Source: Sphingopyxis macrogoltabida
GTDB taxonomy: Bacteria > Pseudomonadota > Alphaproteobacteria > Sphingomonadales > Sphingomonadaceae
NCBI RefSeq assembly: GCF_001314325.1
Contig: NZ_CP009429.1
Span: 1,550,501 to 1,614,500 of the forward strand
Direction: 5' to 3'
DNA length: 64,000 nt
Shown here: positions 1 through 9,031 of the stretch, piece by piece
How the letters are laid out: the number at the start of each line of letters is the position of its first letter
Numbering within the stretch: the stretch's first letter is position 1
The notes under the pieces: generated by a model
Databases searched by the model: none
Told to the model about the DNA's origin: nothing
Seen by the model: only the letters and a program-made list of their open reading frames with translations
Position numbers and translations under genes: made by a program

Positions 1-761
1 TCGTCAATCGCGGCGACACCATATTGCGCGGCTATGACGAACAGATCCGCGATCGCCTGCTCCAGATTTCGATGACCAAGGGGATCGACTTCAAGTTCAA
101 TGCGCCGTTCCAATCGATCGAGAAGAACGACGACGGCACGCTGACCGTTCACCTCGAAAATTGCGATGCGATAACCGCCGACGCGGTGCTGATCGCGACC
201 GGGCGGACGCCGAACACCAAGGGGCTGGGCCTTGAGGATGTCGGTGTCGAGCTTGACGAGCATGGCGCTATCAAGGTGGGCGACGACAACCAGTCGTCGG
301 TACCGAGCATCTACGCCGTCGGCGACGTGACCAACCGCATCCAGTTGACCCCCGTTGCGATCCGCGAAGGGCAGGCGTTCGCGGACTCGGTGTTCGGCGG
401 CAAGCCGACCGTCGTCGATTACAAGAACGTCCCGAGCGCGGTGTTCAGCCATCCGCCGATCGGGGCGGTCGGGATGACCGAGGCCGAGGCGCGCAACAAG
501 CTGGGCAGCATCCGCACTTACACGAGCGATTTTCGCGCGATGAAAAATGTCCTCGCGGGCCGTAACGAGCGCGCGCTCTACAAAATGATCGTCAACGCCG
601 CGACCGATCAGGTCGTGGGCCTCCACATGATCGGGCCCGATGCGCCCGAGATATTGCAGGCGGCCGCGATCGCGGTGAAGGCGGGGCTGACCAAGGCCGA
701 TTTCGACGCCACCGTCGCGCTGCATCCGAGCATGGCCGAGGAACTGGTGCTCCTGAAATAA
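1..761 (+). CDS. gor: Glutathione-disulfide reductase, C-terminal part
   Basis: FAD-dependent cytosolic enzyme that reduces glutathione disulfide with NADPH. The reading frame is open to the left edge, so the gene starts outside the window; the FAD-binding N-terminus and redox-active cysteine pair are not visible. What remains covers the end of the NADPH-binding region, the segment TGRTPNTKGLGLE, the FAD-contacting YAVGDVTNRIQLTP and the dimerisation domain. That domain ends in ALHPSMAEELVLLK, with the His-Pro-x-x-x-Glu-Glu signature of the active-site base donated by the partner subunit. Other members of the pyridine nucleotide-disulfide oxidoreductase family share this fold, but VNRGDTILRGYD at the left edge is typical of glutathione reductase. 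Confidence 0.9.
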   Translation, partial: VNRGDTILRGYDEQIRDRLLQISMTKGIDFKFNAPFQSIEKNDDGTLTVHLENCDAITADAVLIATGRTPNTKGLGLEDVGVELDEHGAIKVGDDNQSSVPSIYAVGDVTNRIQLTPVAIREGQAFADSVFGGKPTVVDYKNVPSAVFSHPPIGAVGMTEAEARNKLGSIRTYTSDFRAMKNVLAGRNERALYKMIVNAATDQVVGLHMIGPDAPEILQAAAIAVKAGLTKADFDATVALHPSMAEELVLLK

Positions 762-821
762 GGTTTCGGCCCGCAACCAAAACGCGCTATCCTTGCGGGA
801 CAACGGGCAGGGGAGGCGCGG

Positions 822-1838
822 ATGGCGGGCACGGCATTGGTCACCGGGGGCAGCGGCTATATCGCGGGCTTCCTGATCCGGCAGCTGATCGCGAATGGCT
901 GGACCGTCCATGCCACCGTCCGCAGCCTGAAACGCGAGCCCGAGGTTCGCGGTTGGCTCGACGTCGATAACGGCAAGCTCGAATTTTTCGCCGCCGATCT
1001 TGAGCATGACGCGGGCTGGGCCGAGGCTATCGCCGGTTGCACCCATGTGGCGCATGTCGCCTCGCCCTTTCCGCTCGGCGTACCCAAGCATGCCGACGAA
1101 CTTGTCGTTCCCGCGCGCGAAGGCGCGTTGCGCGCGCTCCGCTTTGCGCGTGCGGCAGGAGTGAAACGCTTCATCCTGACCTCATCGATGGCGGCAATCG
1201 CCTATGGCCATGGCAAAGGCCGCGACCTGTATGACGAGGCTGACTGGACCAACCTCGCCAATCCCGATGTCATGCCCTATCCGCGATCGAAGACCGTTGC
1301 CGAGCGCGCCGCGCGCGACTGGGTAGCGGCCGAGGGCGGCGATATGGAGTTCGCCTCGGTCAATCCTGCCGCGGTATTCGGGCCGCTGCTGTCGGACGAT
1401 TTGTCGACCTCGATCGAGGTGGTGAAGCAGCTCCTGGAAGGGAAGGTGCCGATGTGCCCCGACGTCGGCTTCGGCATCATCGACGTGCGCGATGTCGCCG
1501 ACCTCCACTATCGCGCGCTGACCGCCGAGGAGATCAAGAACGAACGGTTCGTCTGCTCGGGTCCATTCCTCAAATTTATCGACGTCGCGCATATCCTGAA
1601 GGCTAATCTGGGCGAGCAGGCGCGCAAGGTGCCGACGCGGAAGATGCCCGACTGGCTGCTCAAGCTGCTCGCGATCGTCCGGCCCGAACTTAAGCAGGTC
1701 GTCGCCGAACTCGGCAATGTGCGCGGCGGCGACAGCAGCCATGCAATGGAGAGGCTGGGCTGGACGATGCGAACGCCCGACGAAGCGCTGCTCGCGACGG
1801 CGAACGGTCTGATCGAGCGCGGGATCGTGAAGGTCTAG
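822..1838 (+). CDS. NAD(P)-dependent epimerase/aldehyde reductase-like SDR
   Basis: Extended short-chain dehydrogenase of 338 residues, close in style to dihydroflavonol-4-reductase/aldehyde reductase proteins. The N-terminus holds the Rossmann motif TGGSGYIAG (about residues 8-16). A catalytic YxxxK lies in MPYPRSKTVAERA (about residues 152-156), with the catalytic serine likely in LTSSMA. It probably reduces a carbonyl or acts on a sugar-like substrate in the cytosol; the substrate cannot be assigned. An AGGGGAGG-like ribosome site lies just before the ATG. It converges on the ScfR-type regulator with a 4-bp overlap at the 3' ends. Confidence 0.85.
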   Translation: MAGTALVTGGSGYIAGFLIRQLIANGWTVHATVRSLKREPEVRGWLDVDNGKLEFFAADLEHDAGWAEAIAGCTHVAHVASPFPLGVPKHADELVVPAREGALRALRFARAAGVKRFILTSSMAAIAYGHGKGRDLYDEADWTNLANPDVMPYPRSKTVAERAARDWVAAEGGDMEFASVNPAAVFGPLLSDDLSTSIEVVKQLLEGKVPMCPDVGFGIIDVRDVADLHYRALTAEEIKNERFVCSGPFLKFIDVAHILKANLGEQARKVPTRKMPDWLLKLLAIVRPELKQVVAELGNVRGGDSSHAMERLGWTMRTPDEALLATANGLIERGIVKV

Positions 1839-3244
1839 CCGATCCGGTACGGCACGACGTCGCGCCGGTCGGGATCGACGAGGATCGGCCGGTCACTGGG
1901 CGGAAAGGCGCGCTGGTCGCAGTCCTCGCGCGGGCAGATGCGGCACGACAGCCCAATCCGCGCAGCCGCCTGTGGCGCAGCGACATCGACGCCGTCGGCA
2001 TAGACGAAATCGCCGGCATATTGCGCCTCGCACCCCAGTGCGACGGCGTAGCGCCGCGGGCTGCGCGCATAACTGCCCGAGGGTTTGACCAGCCCCTTCG
2101 CCATCGAAACATAGCGCAGTCCGTCGGGGGTCTCGGCGAGCTGGAACAGGATACGGTCGGGGATCGCCGCCGCCTCGTGGACGATCCACAGCGGGCAGGC
2201 GCCGCCGAAGCGTGCGAACTGCAGCCGCGTCGCACTGTGCCGCTTGGTGATGTTGCCCGCCATGTCGACGCGGCAGAAGAACATCGGGATGCCGCGCGCG
2301 CCGGGGCGCTGGAGGGTCGAGAGGCGATGGCACGCCTGTTCGAAGCTGACCCCATATTCGAGCCGCAGCCGGTCGATGTCGTGCCGCACCGCACGCGCGC
2401 TGGCGCGGAACGGGCCATAGGGCATCAGCACGGCGCCCGCGGCGTAGTTGGCGAGCCCGACGTGGAGCAATTGCCGGGCCGCCGGCGTGCGCAGCGGCGA
2501 CGATTCGACCACCGCAGCGATCTCGTCGGCGAGGGCAAGCGCGGCGAGTTGGTGCGCGAGCTGGAAACGGCGGCTTTCGGTCGGCAGCGACGGATCGATG
2601 ACGAGGTGGCGCATCGTCGCGTCGAAATCGCGCAGCGTCTGGCTCTGGCGATAGACGATCGAGATACCGAGCGCGTTGCGCATCCGCCGTTCGATCGTCT
2701 CGACGGGGGGCGAGGGCGGCGAGCCGCTGAGGCTTGCAGCGAGGGCTTCGGCGGCGCGGTCGATGCTGTCGACATAATTTCCCGCATCGTGGAACCAGTC
2801 GCGTACCTCCTCCCATGGCAGGCGGCTGCCCTCGGCGGTGCCGCCCGTCAGCGCTTCGTCGATGATCTGCAGCCGCTGTCCGGCGCGGCGATAGGCAGCG
2901 TGGAGCGCGACGAACTGGTCGGCGAGTTGCGGCTGCTGGAGCGCCGCGCGCTCGATCTGTTCGGGCGGCAAAGGCGCGGCGGCGAACAGCGGATCGGCGG
3001 CGGCTTCGCGGAGCGCGCCCTGCCGGCGGTCGCCCGCATCGGCGGCGACTTCCTCCCATTCGAGTGGAAAGAGTTTTTGCAGGCGGTCGAGGAGCGCTGG
3101 CGTCAGCGGGCGGTCGTCATGTTCGATCTGGCTGAGGTAGGAGGCCGAGATGTCGAGCTGCGCGGCAAAGTCGGCCTGGCGGAGGGCGCGCGATTCCCGA
3201 AGTTGGCGAAGTTGTCGCCCGGCGTAGAGGCGGGTCGGTAGCAT
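1835..3244 (-). CDS. Short-chain acyl-CoA regulator, ScfR/PccR/RamB family
   Basis: Transcription factor of 469 residues. The N-terminus is an XRE-type helix-turn-helix (RQADFAAQLDISASYLSQIE, about residues 21-40). It is followed by an IrrE/ImmA-like segment (RRFQLAHQLAALALADE) and the C-terminal region of short-chain fatty acyl-CoA regulators, with conserved cysteines near the end (LSCRICPREDCDQRAFP). Known ScfR members (PccR, RamB) sense short acyl-CoAs and bind TTTGCAAA-type sites. The gene is divergent from pccB and the intervening DNA carries such boxes, so it very probably controls pccB and its downstream genes. I chose the ATG at 3244 because an upstream in-frame ATG at 3280 would place the start inside the boxes; the region has no clear Shine-Dalgarno. 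Confidence 0.9.
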   Translation of the reverse strand: MLPTRLYAGRQLRQLRESRALRQADFAAQLDISASYLSQIEHDDRPLTPALLDRLQKLFPLEWEEVAADAGDRRQGALREAAADPLFAAAPLPPEQIERAALQQPQLADQFVALHAAYRRAGQRLQIIDEALTGGTAEGSRLPWEEVRDWFHDAGNYVDSIDRAAEALAASLSGSPPSPPVETIERRMRNALGISIVYRQSQTLRDFDATMRHLVIDPSLPTESRRFQLAHQLAALALADEIAAVVESSPLRTPAARQLLHVGLANYAAGAVLMPYGPFRASARAVRHDIDRLRLEYGVSFEQACHRLSTLQRPGARGIPMFFCRVDMAGNITKRHSATRLQFARFGGACPLWIVHEAAAIPDRILFQLAETPDGLRYVSMAKGLVKPSGSYARSPRRYAVALGCEAQYAGDFVYADGVDVAAPQAAARIGLSCRICPREDCDQRAFPPSDRPILVDPDRRDVVPYRIG

Positions 3245-3256
3245 CGGGGCGAGGAT

Positions 3257-3302
3257 ACTTTGCAAAGTCTGACTTTGCAACTTTGCAAATTCACATTTGC
3301 AT
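3257..3302. promoter_or_regulatory. TTTGCAAA-type operator array between ScfR-type regulator and pccB
   Basis: Four boxes lie in 46 bp: the perfect 12-bp palindrome ACTTTGCAAAGT (3257-3268), TTTGCAAC (3274-3281), TTTGCAAA (3282-3289) and ATTTGCAT (3295-3302). They sit directly upstream of pccB and next to the start of the divergent regulator. TTTGCAAA is the recognition core known for RamB/PccR regulators. Function as the operator is inferred from the motif, its repetition and its position. Confidence 0.8.
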
Positions 3303-3353
3303 CATGGCGCGTGCGGGGGCAGATGGCGCGCTCGATATTATCCGGAGAGAAGC

Positions 3354-4886
3354 ATGTCCGCCAACATCGCCGAAATGGAACGCCGTCGCGCCGCCGCCGC
3401 TCTGGGGGGCGGGCAGAAGCGCATCGATGCGCAGCACAGCAAGGGCAAGCTCTCCGCGCGCGAGCGGCTCGACGTGCTGCTCGACGAAGGGTCGTTCGAG
3501 GAGCTCGACACCTATGTCGAGCATAATTGCACCGATTTCGGGATGCAGGACCAGAAGGTTCCGGGCGACGGTGTCGTCACCGGCAGCGGCACGATCAACG
3601 GCCGCCTCGTCTATGTCTTCAGCCAGGACTTCACCGTCTTCGGTGGCTCGCTGTCGGAGCGGCACGCCGAGAAGATCATGAAGGTCATGGACAATGCGAT
3701 GAAGGTCGGCGCGCCGGTCATCGGCCTGAACGACAGCGGCGGCGCGCGTATTCAGGAAGGCGTTGCTTCGCTGGGCGGTTATGCCGAGGTGTTCCAGCGC
3801 AACGTCCTCGCCAGCGGTGTCGTGCCGCAGATCAGCCTGATCATGGGCCCCTGCGCGGGCGGCGCGGTTTACAGCCCGGCGATGACCGACTTCATCTTCA
3901 TGGTGAAGGATAGCAGCTATATGTTCGTTACCGGGCCTGACGTGGTCAAAACGGTGACCAACGAAGTGGTGACGCAGGAACAGCTTGGCGGCGCGATCAC
4001 CCACACGACGAAAAGCTCGGTCGCCGACAATGCGTTCGAGAACGACATCGAGGCGCTGCTCGCGGCGCGCGATTTCTTCGATTACCTGCCCGAGAACAAC
4101 CGCAGCGGCGTTCCGGTGCGTCCGACGAGCGATCCGTACGACCGCGCCGAGCCCAGCCTCGACACGCTGATCCCGCCGAACGCGAACCAGCCCTACGACA
4201 TGCACGAGCTGATCCGCAAAACGGTCGACGAGGGCGATTTCTTCGAGGTGCAGCCGGCGCACGCCGCGAACATCATCTGCGGCTTTGGGCGCATCGAAGG
4301 CCGCACGATCGGGATCGTTGCGAACCAGCCGATGGTGCTGGCGGGCGTGCTCGACATCAATTCGTCGAAGAAGGCGGCGCGTTTCGTCCGCTTCTGCGAC
4401 GCGTTCGAAATCCCGATCATCACCTTCGTCGATGTCCCGGGCTTCCTGCCCGGCACGGCGCAGGAATATAACGGCATCATCAAGCATGGCGCGAAGCTGC
4501 TGTTTGCCTATGCCGAGGCGACGGTGCCCAAGATCACCGTGATCACGCGCAAGGCCTATGGCGGGGCATATGACGTGATGGCGTCGAAGCATCTGCGCGG
4601 CGACCTCAACTATGCCTGGCCGACCGCCGAGATCGCGGTGATGGGCGCGAAGGGCGCGGTCGAGATCATCTTCCGCAGCGACATCGGCGACCCCGAAAAG
4701 ATCGCCGAGCGGACGAAGGAATATGAAGACCGCTTCGCCAACCCGTTCGTTGCGGCATCGCGCGGCTATATCGACGAGGTCATCCACCCGCACAACACGC
4801 GCAAGCGGATCGCGATCGGCCTTCGCAAGCTCCGGAACAAGAGCCTCGAAAATCCGTGGAAGAAGCACGACAATATCCCGTTGTGA
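3354..4886 (+). CDS. pccB: Propionyl-CoA carboxylase beta subunit (carboxyltransferase)
   Basis: Carboxyltransferase subunit of 510 residues, the usual PccB length. It moves the carboxyl group from biotin on PccA to propionyl-CoA, giving (S)-methylmalonyl-CoA. The N-terminal half has the acyl-CoA binding glycine-rich stretches ([20 protein letters not shown] and [12 protein letters not shown]). The C-terminal half has the biotin-side oxyanion motif ([31 protein letters not shown]). The ATG at 3354 follows GGAGAG at good spacing; an upstream in-frame start would overlap the operator boxes. It is first in the rightward propionyl-CoA gene run, and its partner pccA closes that run about 7 kb downstream. 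Confidence 0.97.
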   Translation: MSANIAEMERRRAAAALGGGQKRIDAQHSKGKLSARERLDVLLDEGSFEELDTYVEHNCTDFGMQDQKVPGDGVVTGSGTINGRLVYVFSQDFTVFGGSLSERHAEKIMKVMDNAMKVGAPVIGLNDSGGARIQEGVASLGGYAEVFQRNVLASGVVPQISLIMGPCAGGAVYSPAMTDFIFMVKDSSYMFVTGPDVVKTVTNEVVTQEQLGGAITHTTKSSVADNAFENDIEALLAARDFFDYLPENNRSGVPVRPTSDPYDRAEPSLDTLIPPNANQPYDMHELIRKTVDEGDFFEVQPAHAANIICGFGRIEGRTIGIVANQPMVLAGVLDINSSKKAARFVRFCDAFEIPIITFVDVPGFLPGTAQEYNGIIKHGAKLLFAYAEATVPKITVITRKAYGGAYDVMASKHLRGDLNYAWPTAEIAVMGAKGAVEIIFRSDIGDPEKIAERTKEYEDRFANPFVAASRGYIDEVIHPHNTRKRIAIGLRKLRNKSLENPWKKHDNIPL

Positions 4887-4927
4887 CAGCGAGCACTAAA
4901 ATTTCCTCGCAGATGAGGTAGTTAGGG

Positions 4928-4954
4928 ATCGCGGCCCGAAAGCGCGGCCGCGAT
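4928..4954. other. Intergenic hairpin between pccB and the next gene
   Basis: ATCGCGGCC (4928-4936) pairs perfectly with GGCCGCGAT (4946-4954) around a 9-base loop. No T-run follows, so it is not a standard intrinsic terminator. It may protect the pccB transcript end or attenuate read-through; its function is not established. Confidence 0.5.
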
Positions 4955-4980
4955 GTTCGACTATCAAATGAGGTTTCGAG

Positions 4981-5730
4981 ATGCGTAAATCCGTTCTTGC
5001 CGCTGTTATCGCCCTGTCGGGGCTTGTGTCGCCCGCGGCGTCGGCTTTCGATCCCGACACGCCGGTCGGTGAAAAGCCCGAGGCTTTCCCGATCACGCTC
5101 GGCGACGAGGAAGATGCGACGATCGATCTGGCGTTCCGTACCGCCTTCGGCCTGCCCAAGGGGGCCGAGCCCGAGGCGGCGCGGACGATCGACGAGCGGA
5201 GCTATCATTTCCGCCCGGTCGCCATCCATCTGCTCGAAAACAACACCGGAGTGCTGCTCAGCGTCGGGTCGCTCGACGAGGCAGGACACAGCGAAGGCGG
5301 TCTGAACGCGATCCACTATCTGAAATCGAGCCCCGACGGCTGGGTGAAGCAGGGCGAGTGGATCGGTCTCGGCGCGACGGGGACCGTCGGCAACGGCGCG
5401 ACGAGCTGGGCCTTTTCGAGCCTGCTCGGGCGTAATCCCTATCTGATCACGGCGGGCGGCGGCGTTTGGCAGGGCTGCGCGATCGGCTCCGCCGCGGTGA
5501 CCGAATTGGCCCCCGACGGCCCGGTCGATCGCGGCAGCTTTACCGACGGGATGAGTTCGGGCGCGGGTCTCGGCCAGACCGAACAGGAATATGAGGGCAA
5601 GATCGCTGCCGCGGTACCCGACAAGAGCTTCACCGTCGCCTACACCGGCACGCGGTCTTTCAAGCAGGAATATGTGCTCAACAACGGCAAGTACGAGCTG
5701 GTCGGCAAGGACCAGGTTCCGGGTTGCTGA
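4981..5730 (+). CDS. Exported protein of unknown function
   Basis: Protein of 249 residues with a clear Sec signal peptide (MRKSVLAAVIALSGLVSPAASA, cleavage likely after ASA at residue 22). I do not recognise a family. The mature protein is acidic. It contains a glycine-rich central stretch with one cysteine (ITAGGGVWQGCAIG) and ends in a cysteine (QVPGC), so a periplasmic disulfide is possible. It follows pccB after 94 bp and lies 10 bp before mce, whose ribosome site overlaps the stop region of this gene. This suggests it is co-transcribed with the propionyl-CoA genes. Confidence 0.75.
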   Translation: MRKSVLAAVIALSGLVSPAASAFDPDTPVGEKPEAFPITLGDEEDATIDLAFRTAFGLPKGAEPEAARTIDERSYHFRPVAIHLLENNTGVLLSVGSLDEAGHSEGGLNAIHYLKSSPDGWVKQGEWIGLGATGTVGNGATSWAFSSLLGRNPYLITAGGGVWQGCAIGSAAVTELAPDGPVDRGSFTDGMSSGAGLGQTEQEYEGKIAAAVPDKSFTVAYTGTRSFKQEYVLNNGKYELVGKDQVPGC

Positions 5731-5740
5731 GGAGAATGGA

Positions 5741-6178
5741 ATGAAACTGGGTAGCCTCAACCATATCGGCGTTGCGACGCCGTCGATTGCCGACAGCATC
5801 GTCTTTTATCGCGATGTGATGGGGGCGACGCAGATTCACGAACCCTTCGACCTGCCCGAGCAGGGCGTGAAGGTGTGCTTCGTCGATACGCCGGGCGCCG
5901 ATGGCGCGCTGAACGGCACACAGATCGAGTTGATCGAACCACTGCCGGGTAATGCGTCGATCGCCGGTTTCCTGCAAAAGAACCCTGCAGGAGGGCAGCA
6001 TCATATGTGTTACGAAGTGCCCGACATTCATGCCGCGAAGGCCGAGTTCGAGGCGATGGGCAAGCGGGTGCTGGGCGAGCCGCGCATCGGGGCGCACGGG
6101 ACACTGATTTTCTTCCTCCATCCCAAGGATATGGGTGGGGTGCTGACCGAGATTATGGAAACGCCGAAGGGGCATTAG
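5741..6178 (+). CDS. mce: Methylmalonyl-CoA epimerase
   Basis: Small metal-dependent glyoxalase-fold enzyme of 145 residues that interconverts (S)- and (R)-methylmalonyl-CoA between the carboxylase and mutase steps. Family features are the N-terminal NHIGVATPSI, the motif HHMCYEVPDI (metal-binding histidine near residue 87) and the C-terminal FLHPKDMGGVLTEIME with the metal-binding glutamate. The ATG follows GAGGAGA. Its place between pccB and the mutase gene fits the pathway. Confidence 0.95.
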   Translation: MKLGSLNHIGVATPSIADSIVFYRDVMGATQIHEPFDLPEQGVKVCFVDTPGADGALNGTQIELIEPLPGNASIAGFLQKNPAGGQHHMCYEVPDIHAAKAEFEAMGKRVLGEPRIGAHGTLIFFLHPKDMGGVLTEIMETPKGH

Positions 6179-6189
6179 GCCCATTTCCC

Positions 6190-6291
6190 CCCTCTCCCAT
6201 CGGGAGAGGGTTGCGAAGACTTGGCGCCCAAGGCGCTTAGTCGAAGCTGGGTGAGGGGATGGAAGCTATCGAGAGGGCAGAGACCCTCACC
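6190..6291. repeat. REP-like palindromic repeat between mce and scpA
   Basis: The 187-bp gap between mce and scpA carries nested inverted repeats. CCCTCTCCC (6190-6198) pairs with GGGAGAGGG (6202-6210) around 3 bases, and GGTGAGGG (6250-6257) pairs with CCCTCACC (6284-6291). Further CTCTCCC-like sequence follows near 6327. This type of CTCTCCC/GGTGAGGG element is a dispersed intergenic repeat in many alphaproteobacteria. Being inside a run of co-oriented genes, it could affect mRNA stability or read-through. Confidence 0.65.
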
Positions 6292-6365
6292 AACTCCGCC
6301 TAGGCCTACGGCCGAGGCTTCGTATCCTCTCCCGGTGGAAGAGGAAATTTGGAACGAGACTGCAT

Positions 6366-8519
6366 ATGACCGACAAACCGACCCTCGACCAATGGGCCGC
6401 CGCCGCCGACAAGGAAGTGAAGGGCAAGGACCTGACCTGGGCGACGCCCGAGGGGATCGACGTCAAGCCGCTCTACACGGCCGAGGATGTGAAGACCGAT
6501 CCGGGGCTGCCCGGTTTCGCGCCCTTCACGCGCGGTGTGCGCGCGTCGATGTATGCGGGGCGGCCGTGGACGATCCGGCAATATGCGGGTTTTTCGACCG
6601 CCGAGGAATCGAACGCCTTCTATCGCCGGAACCTCGCGGCGGGGCAGAAGGGCCTGTCGGTCGCTTTCGACCTTGCGACGCACCGAGGCTATGACAGCGA
6701 CCATCCGCGCGTCGTCGGCGATGTCGGCAAGGCGGGCGTCGCGATCGACAGCGTCGAGGATATGAAGATCCTGTTCGACGGCATTCCGCTCGACCAGATG
6801 TCGGTATCGATGACGATGAACGGCGCGGTGATCCCGATCCTCGCCTTCTTCATCGTTGCGGGCGAGGAGCAGGGGGTCGAGCGTAAATTGCTCGACGGCA
6901 CGATCCAGAACGACATCCTCAAGGAGTTCATGGTCCGCAACACCTACATCTACCCGCCCGAACCGAGCATGCGGATCATCTCGGACATCTTCGGCTATAC
7001 CAGCCGCGAGATGCCGAAGTTCAACAGCATCTCGATCAGCGGCTATCATATGCAGGAAGCCGGCGCGACGCAGGTGCAGGAGCTGGCCTTCACGATTGCC
7101 GATGGCGCCGAATATGTCCGCTACGGCGTCGCGAGCGGGCTCGACATCGACAAGTTCGCCGGGCGCCTCAGCTTCTTCTTCGCGATCGGCATGAACTTCT
7201 TCATGGAGATCGCCAAGCTGCGTGCCGCGCGCGTGCTGTGGCACCGCGTGATGACCAATCTCGGCGCCAAGGACGAGCGGTCGAAGATGCTGCGCACCCA
7301 CTGTCAGACGTCGGGCGTCTCGCTCACCGAGCAGGATCCCTACAACAACGTCATGCGCACGACGATCGAGGCGATGGCCGCGATGCTGGGCGGCACGCAG
7401 TCGCTGCACACCAATGCGCTCGACGAAGCGATCGCGCTGCCGACCGACTTCTCGGCGCGCATCGCGCGCAATACCCAGATCGTCATCCAGGAAGAGACGG
7501 GGATGACCAAGGTCGTCGACCCGCTCGGCGGCTCTTATTATGTCGAGGCGCTGACGCAGGAGCTGGTCGACAAGGCGTGGGAGATCATCGAGCGCGTCGA
7601 AAAGGAAGGCGGGATGGCCAAGGCCGTCGCCGCCGGCTGGCCGAAGGCGATGATCGAGACGGCGGCCGCCGCCCGTCAGGCGCGCGTCGACCGTGGCGAC
7701 GATGTCATTGTCGGGGTGAACAAATATCGCCTCGCCAACGAAGACCTGCTCGAGACGCTCGAGGTCGACAACACCAAGGTCCGCGAGGCGCAGATTGCGC
7801 GGATCAACAAGACCAAGGCGGGCCGCGACGAGGCGGCGTGTCAGGCGGCGTTGAAGGCGCTGCGCGACGCCGCGGCGGGCGAACAGTCGATCGAGAATAA
7901 TTTGCTGGCGCACGCGGTGGAAGCCGCCCGCGCCCGCGCGACGCTCGGCGAAATCTCGTCGGCGATGGAGGAAAGCTTCGACCGTTACGGCACCCAGCCG
8001 ACCCCGGTGAAGGGCGTCTATGCCGCGCCCTACGAGGGTGACGACCGCTGGCAGCAGGTGCTCGACGGCGTCGCCGCGGTCGAACGCCGGATGGGCCGCA
8101 AGCCGAAACTGCTTGTCGCCAAGATGGGGCAGGACGGCCATGATCGCGGCGCGAACATCATCGCCTCGGCGTTCGGCGACATGGGTTTCGACGTCGTGTC
8201 GGGACCGCTGTTCCAGACACCCGAGGAAACCGTCGTGCTCGCGCTCGACAGCGGCGTCGACGTGGTCGGTGCTTCGAGCCTCGCCGCCGGGCACAAGACG
8301 CTGATCCCCGAACTGATCGGCAAATTGAAGGAAGCGGGGCGCAGCGACATCAAAGTGATCGCGGGCGGGGTCATTCCGCCGCAGGATTATCAATATCTGC
8401 GCGATGCCGGCGTGCAGGGGATTTATGGTCCCGGCAGCAATGTGGTAGAGTGCGCGGCCGACGTGCTGCGTTTGTTGGGGCACAACATGCCCCCGGTGAT
8501 GGAGGAGGCTTTGACATGA
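6366..8519 (+). CDS. scpA: Methylmalonyl-CoA mutase, single-chain catalytic enzyme
   Basis: Adenosylcobalamin-dependent enzyme of 717 residues that isomerises (R)-methylmalonyl-CoA to succinyl-CoA for the TCA cycle. The long N-terminal part is the substrate-binding TIM barrel ([48 protein letters not shown]). The C-terminal 130 residues are the B12-binding domain with the DxHxxG lower-ligand motif in [11 protein letters not shown] (about residue 590) and [12 protein letters not shown]. Length and domain order match the full-length catalytic subunit. No small mutase subunit and no MeaB-type GTPase chaperone lies in the window. Its stop overlaps the ATG of the next gene (ATGA). Confidence 0.97.
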   Translation: MTDKPTLDQWAAAADKEVKGKDLTWATPEGIDVKPLYTAEDVKTDPGLPGFAPFTRGVRASMYAGRPWTIRQYAGFSTAEESNAFYRRNLAAGQKGLSVAFDLATHRGYDSDHPRVVGDVGKAGVAIDSVEDMKILFDGIPLDQMSVSMTMNGAVIPILAFFIVAGEEQGVERKLLDGTIQNDILKEFMVRNTYIYPPEPSMRIISDIFGYTSREMPKFNSISISGYHMQEAGATQVQELAFTIADGAEYVRYGVASGLDIDKFAGRLSFFFAIGMNFFMEIAKLRAARVLWHRVMTNLGAKDERSKMLRTHCQTSGVSLTEQDPYNNVMRTTIEAMAAMLGGTQSLHTNALDEAIALPTDFSARIARNTQIVIQEETGMTKVVDPLGGSYYVEALTQELVDKAWEIIERVEKEGGMAKAVAAGWPKAMIETAAAARQARVDRGDDVIVGVNKYRLANEDLLETLEVDNTKVREAQIARINKTKAGRDEAACQAALKALRDAAAGEQSIENNLLAHAVEAARARATLGEISSAMEESFDRYGTQPTPVKGVYAAPYEGDDRWQQVLDGVAAVERRMGRKPKLLVAKMGQDGHDRGANIIASAFGDMGFDVVSGPLFQTPEETVVLALDSGVDVVGASSLAAGHKTLIPELIGKLKEAGRSDIKVIAGGVIPPQDYQYLRDAGVQGIYGPGSNVVECAADVLRLLGHNMPPVMEEALT

Positions 8520-9010
8520 AAAAGCGGTTTCTCTTTGCATTGACCCTTGCTGTGGTAGGCGTTTCGCCTGCTGGCGCGACGACCGAAGCTTCGGGGGGGC
8601 TGGCGGTGACCGGTCTGGACCGGGCGGTCGCCGAGTTCGACGATCTGTGCCTGTCGATCTTTCCAAGCGCCAAGCGCTTCGAATATGCCGTCGCCAAGAG
8701 CGATTTCGGCTATGAGCGCGCCGACGATGATCGCTGGCGTTCCGACCGGACAGTCGTGACCCGCTCGGCGCCGACGCAATGCGATTTCGACGCGGCGCTC
8801 AGCGCCGGCGAAAGCGACCGAGAGACGGTCGCGACGGCGATCGAAAAGGGACTGGACCGGGCGCTCGGCCTGCCGCCGGTCCGCGTCGTCTATGACGGCG
8901 GGATGCGCTGGGAATGGCATGTCAACGGCAAGGCCCATAGCGTGTCCTATTATTTCGGCCCGACGATCCCGGCACAGCAACTTGCGCTTACCTATCGCGT
9001 CGGTGCCTGA
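8516..9010 (+). CDS. Exported protein of unknown function, coupled to scpA
   Basis: Protein of 164 residues with a signal peptide ([21 protein letters not shown]). The mature part has two cysteines ([10 protein letters not shown] and [11 protein letters not shown]) that could form a disulfide, followed by a segment ending [23 protein letters not shown]. No known family was recognised. The ATG overlaps the scpA stop as ATGA, so translation is likely coupled to the mutase. Its function in relation to propionyl-CoA metabolism is unclear. Confidence 0.75.
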   Translation: MKKRFLFALTLAVVGVSPAGATTEASGGLAVTGLDRAVAEFDDLCLSIFPSAKRFEYAVAKSDFGYERADDDRWRSDRTVVTRSAPTQCDFDAALSAGESDRETVATAIEKGLDRALGLPPVRVVYDGGMRWEWHVNGKAHSVSYYFGPTIPAQQLALTYRVGA

Positions 9011-9031
9011 GCGGACAGGCAGGGGGAAGGA

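Noticed and set aside
6306..8666. Long open frame on the minus strand opposite scpA
   Set aside because: It is an antisense shadow of a highly GC-biased real gene: Arg/His/Asp-rich composition, no recognisable domain. scpA on the other strand has clear family motifs throughout.
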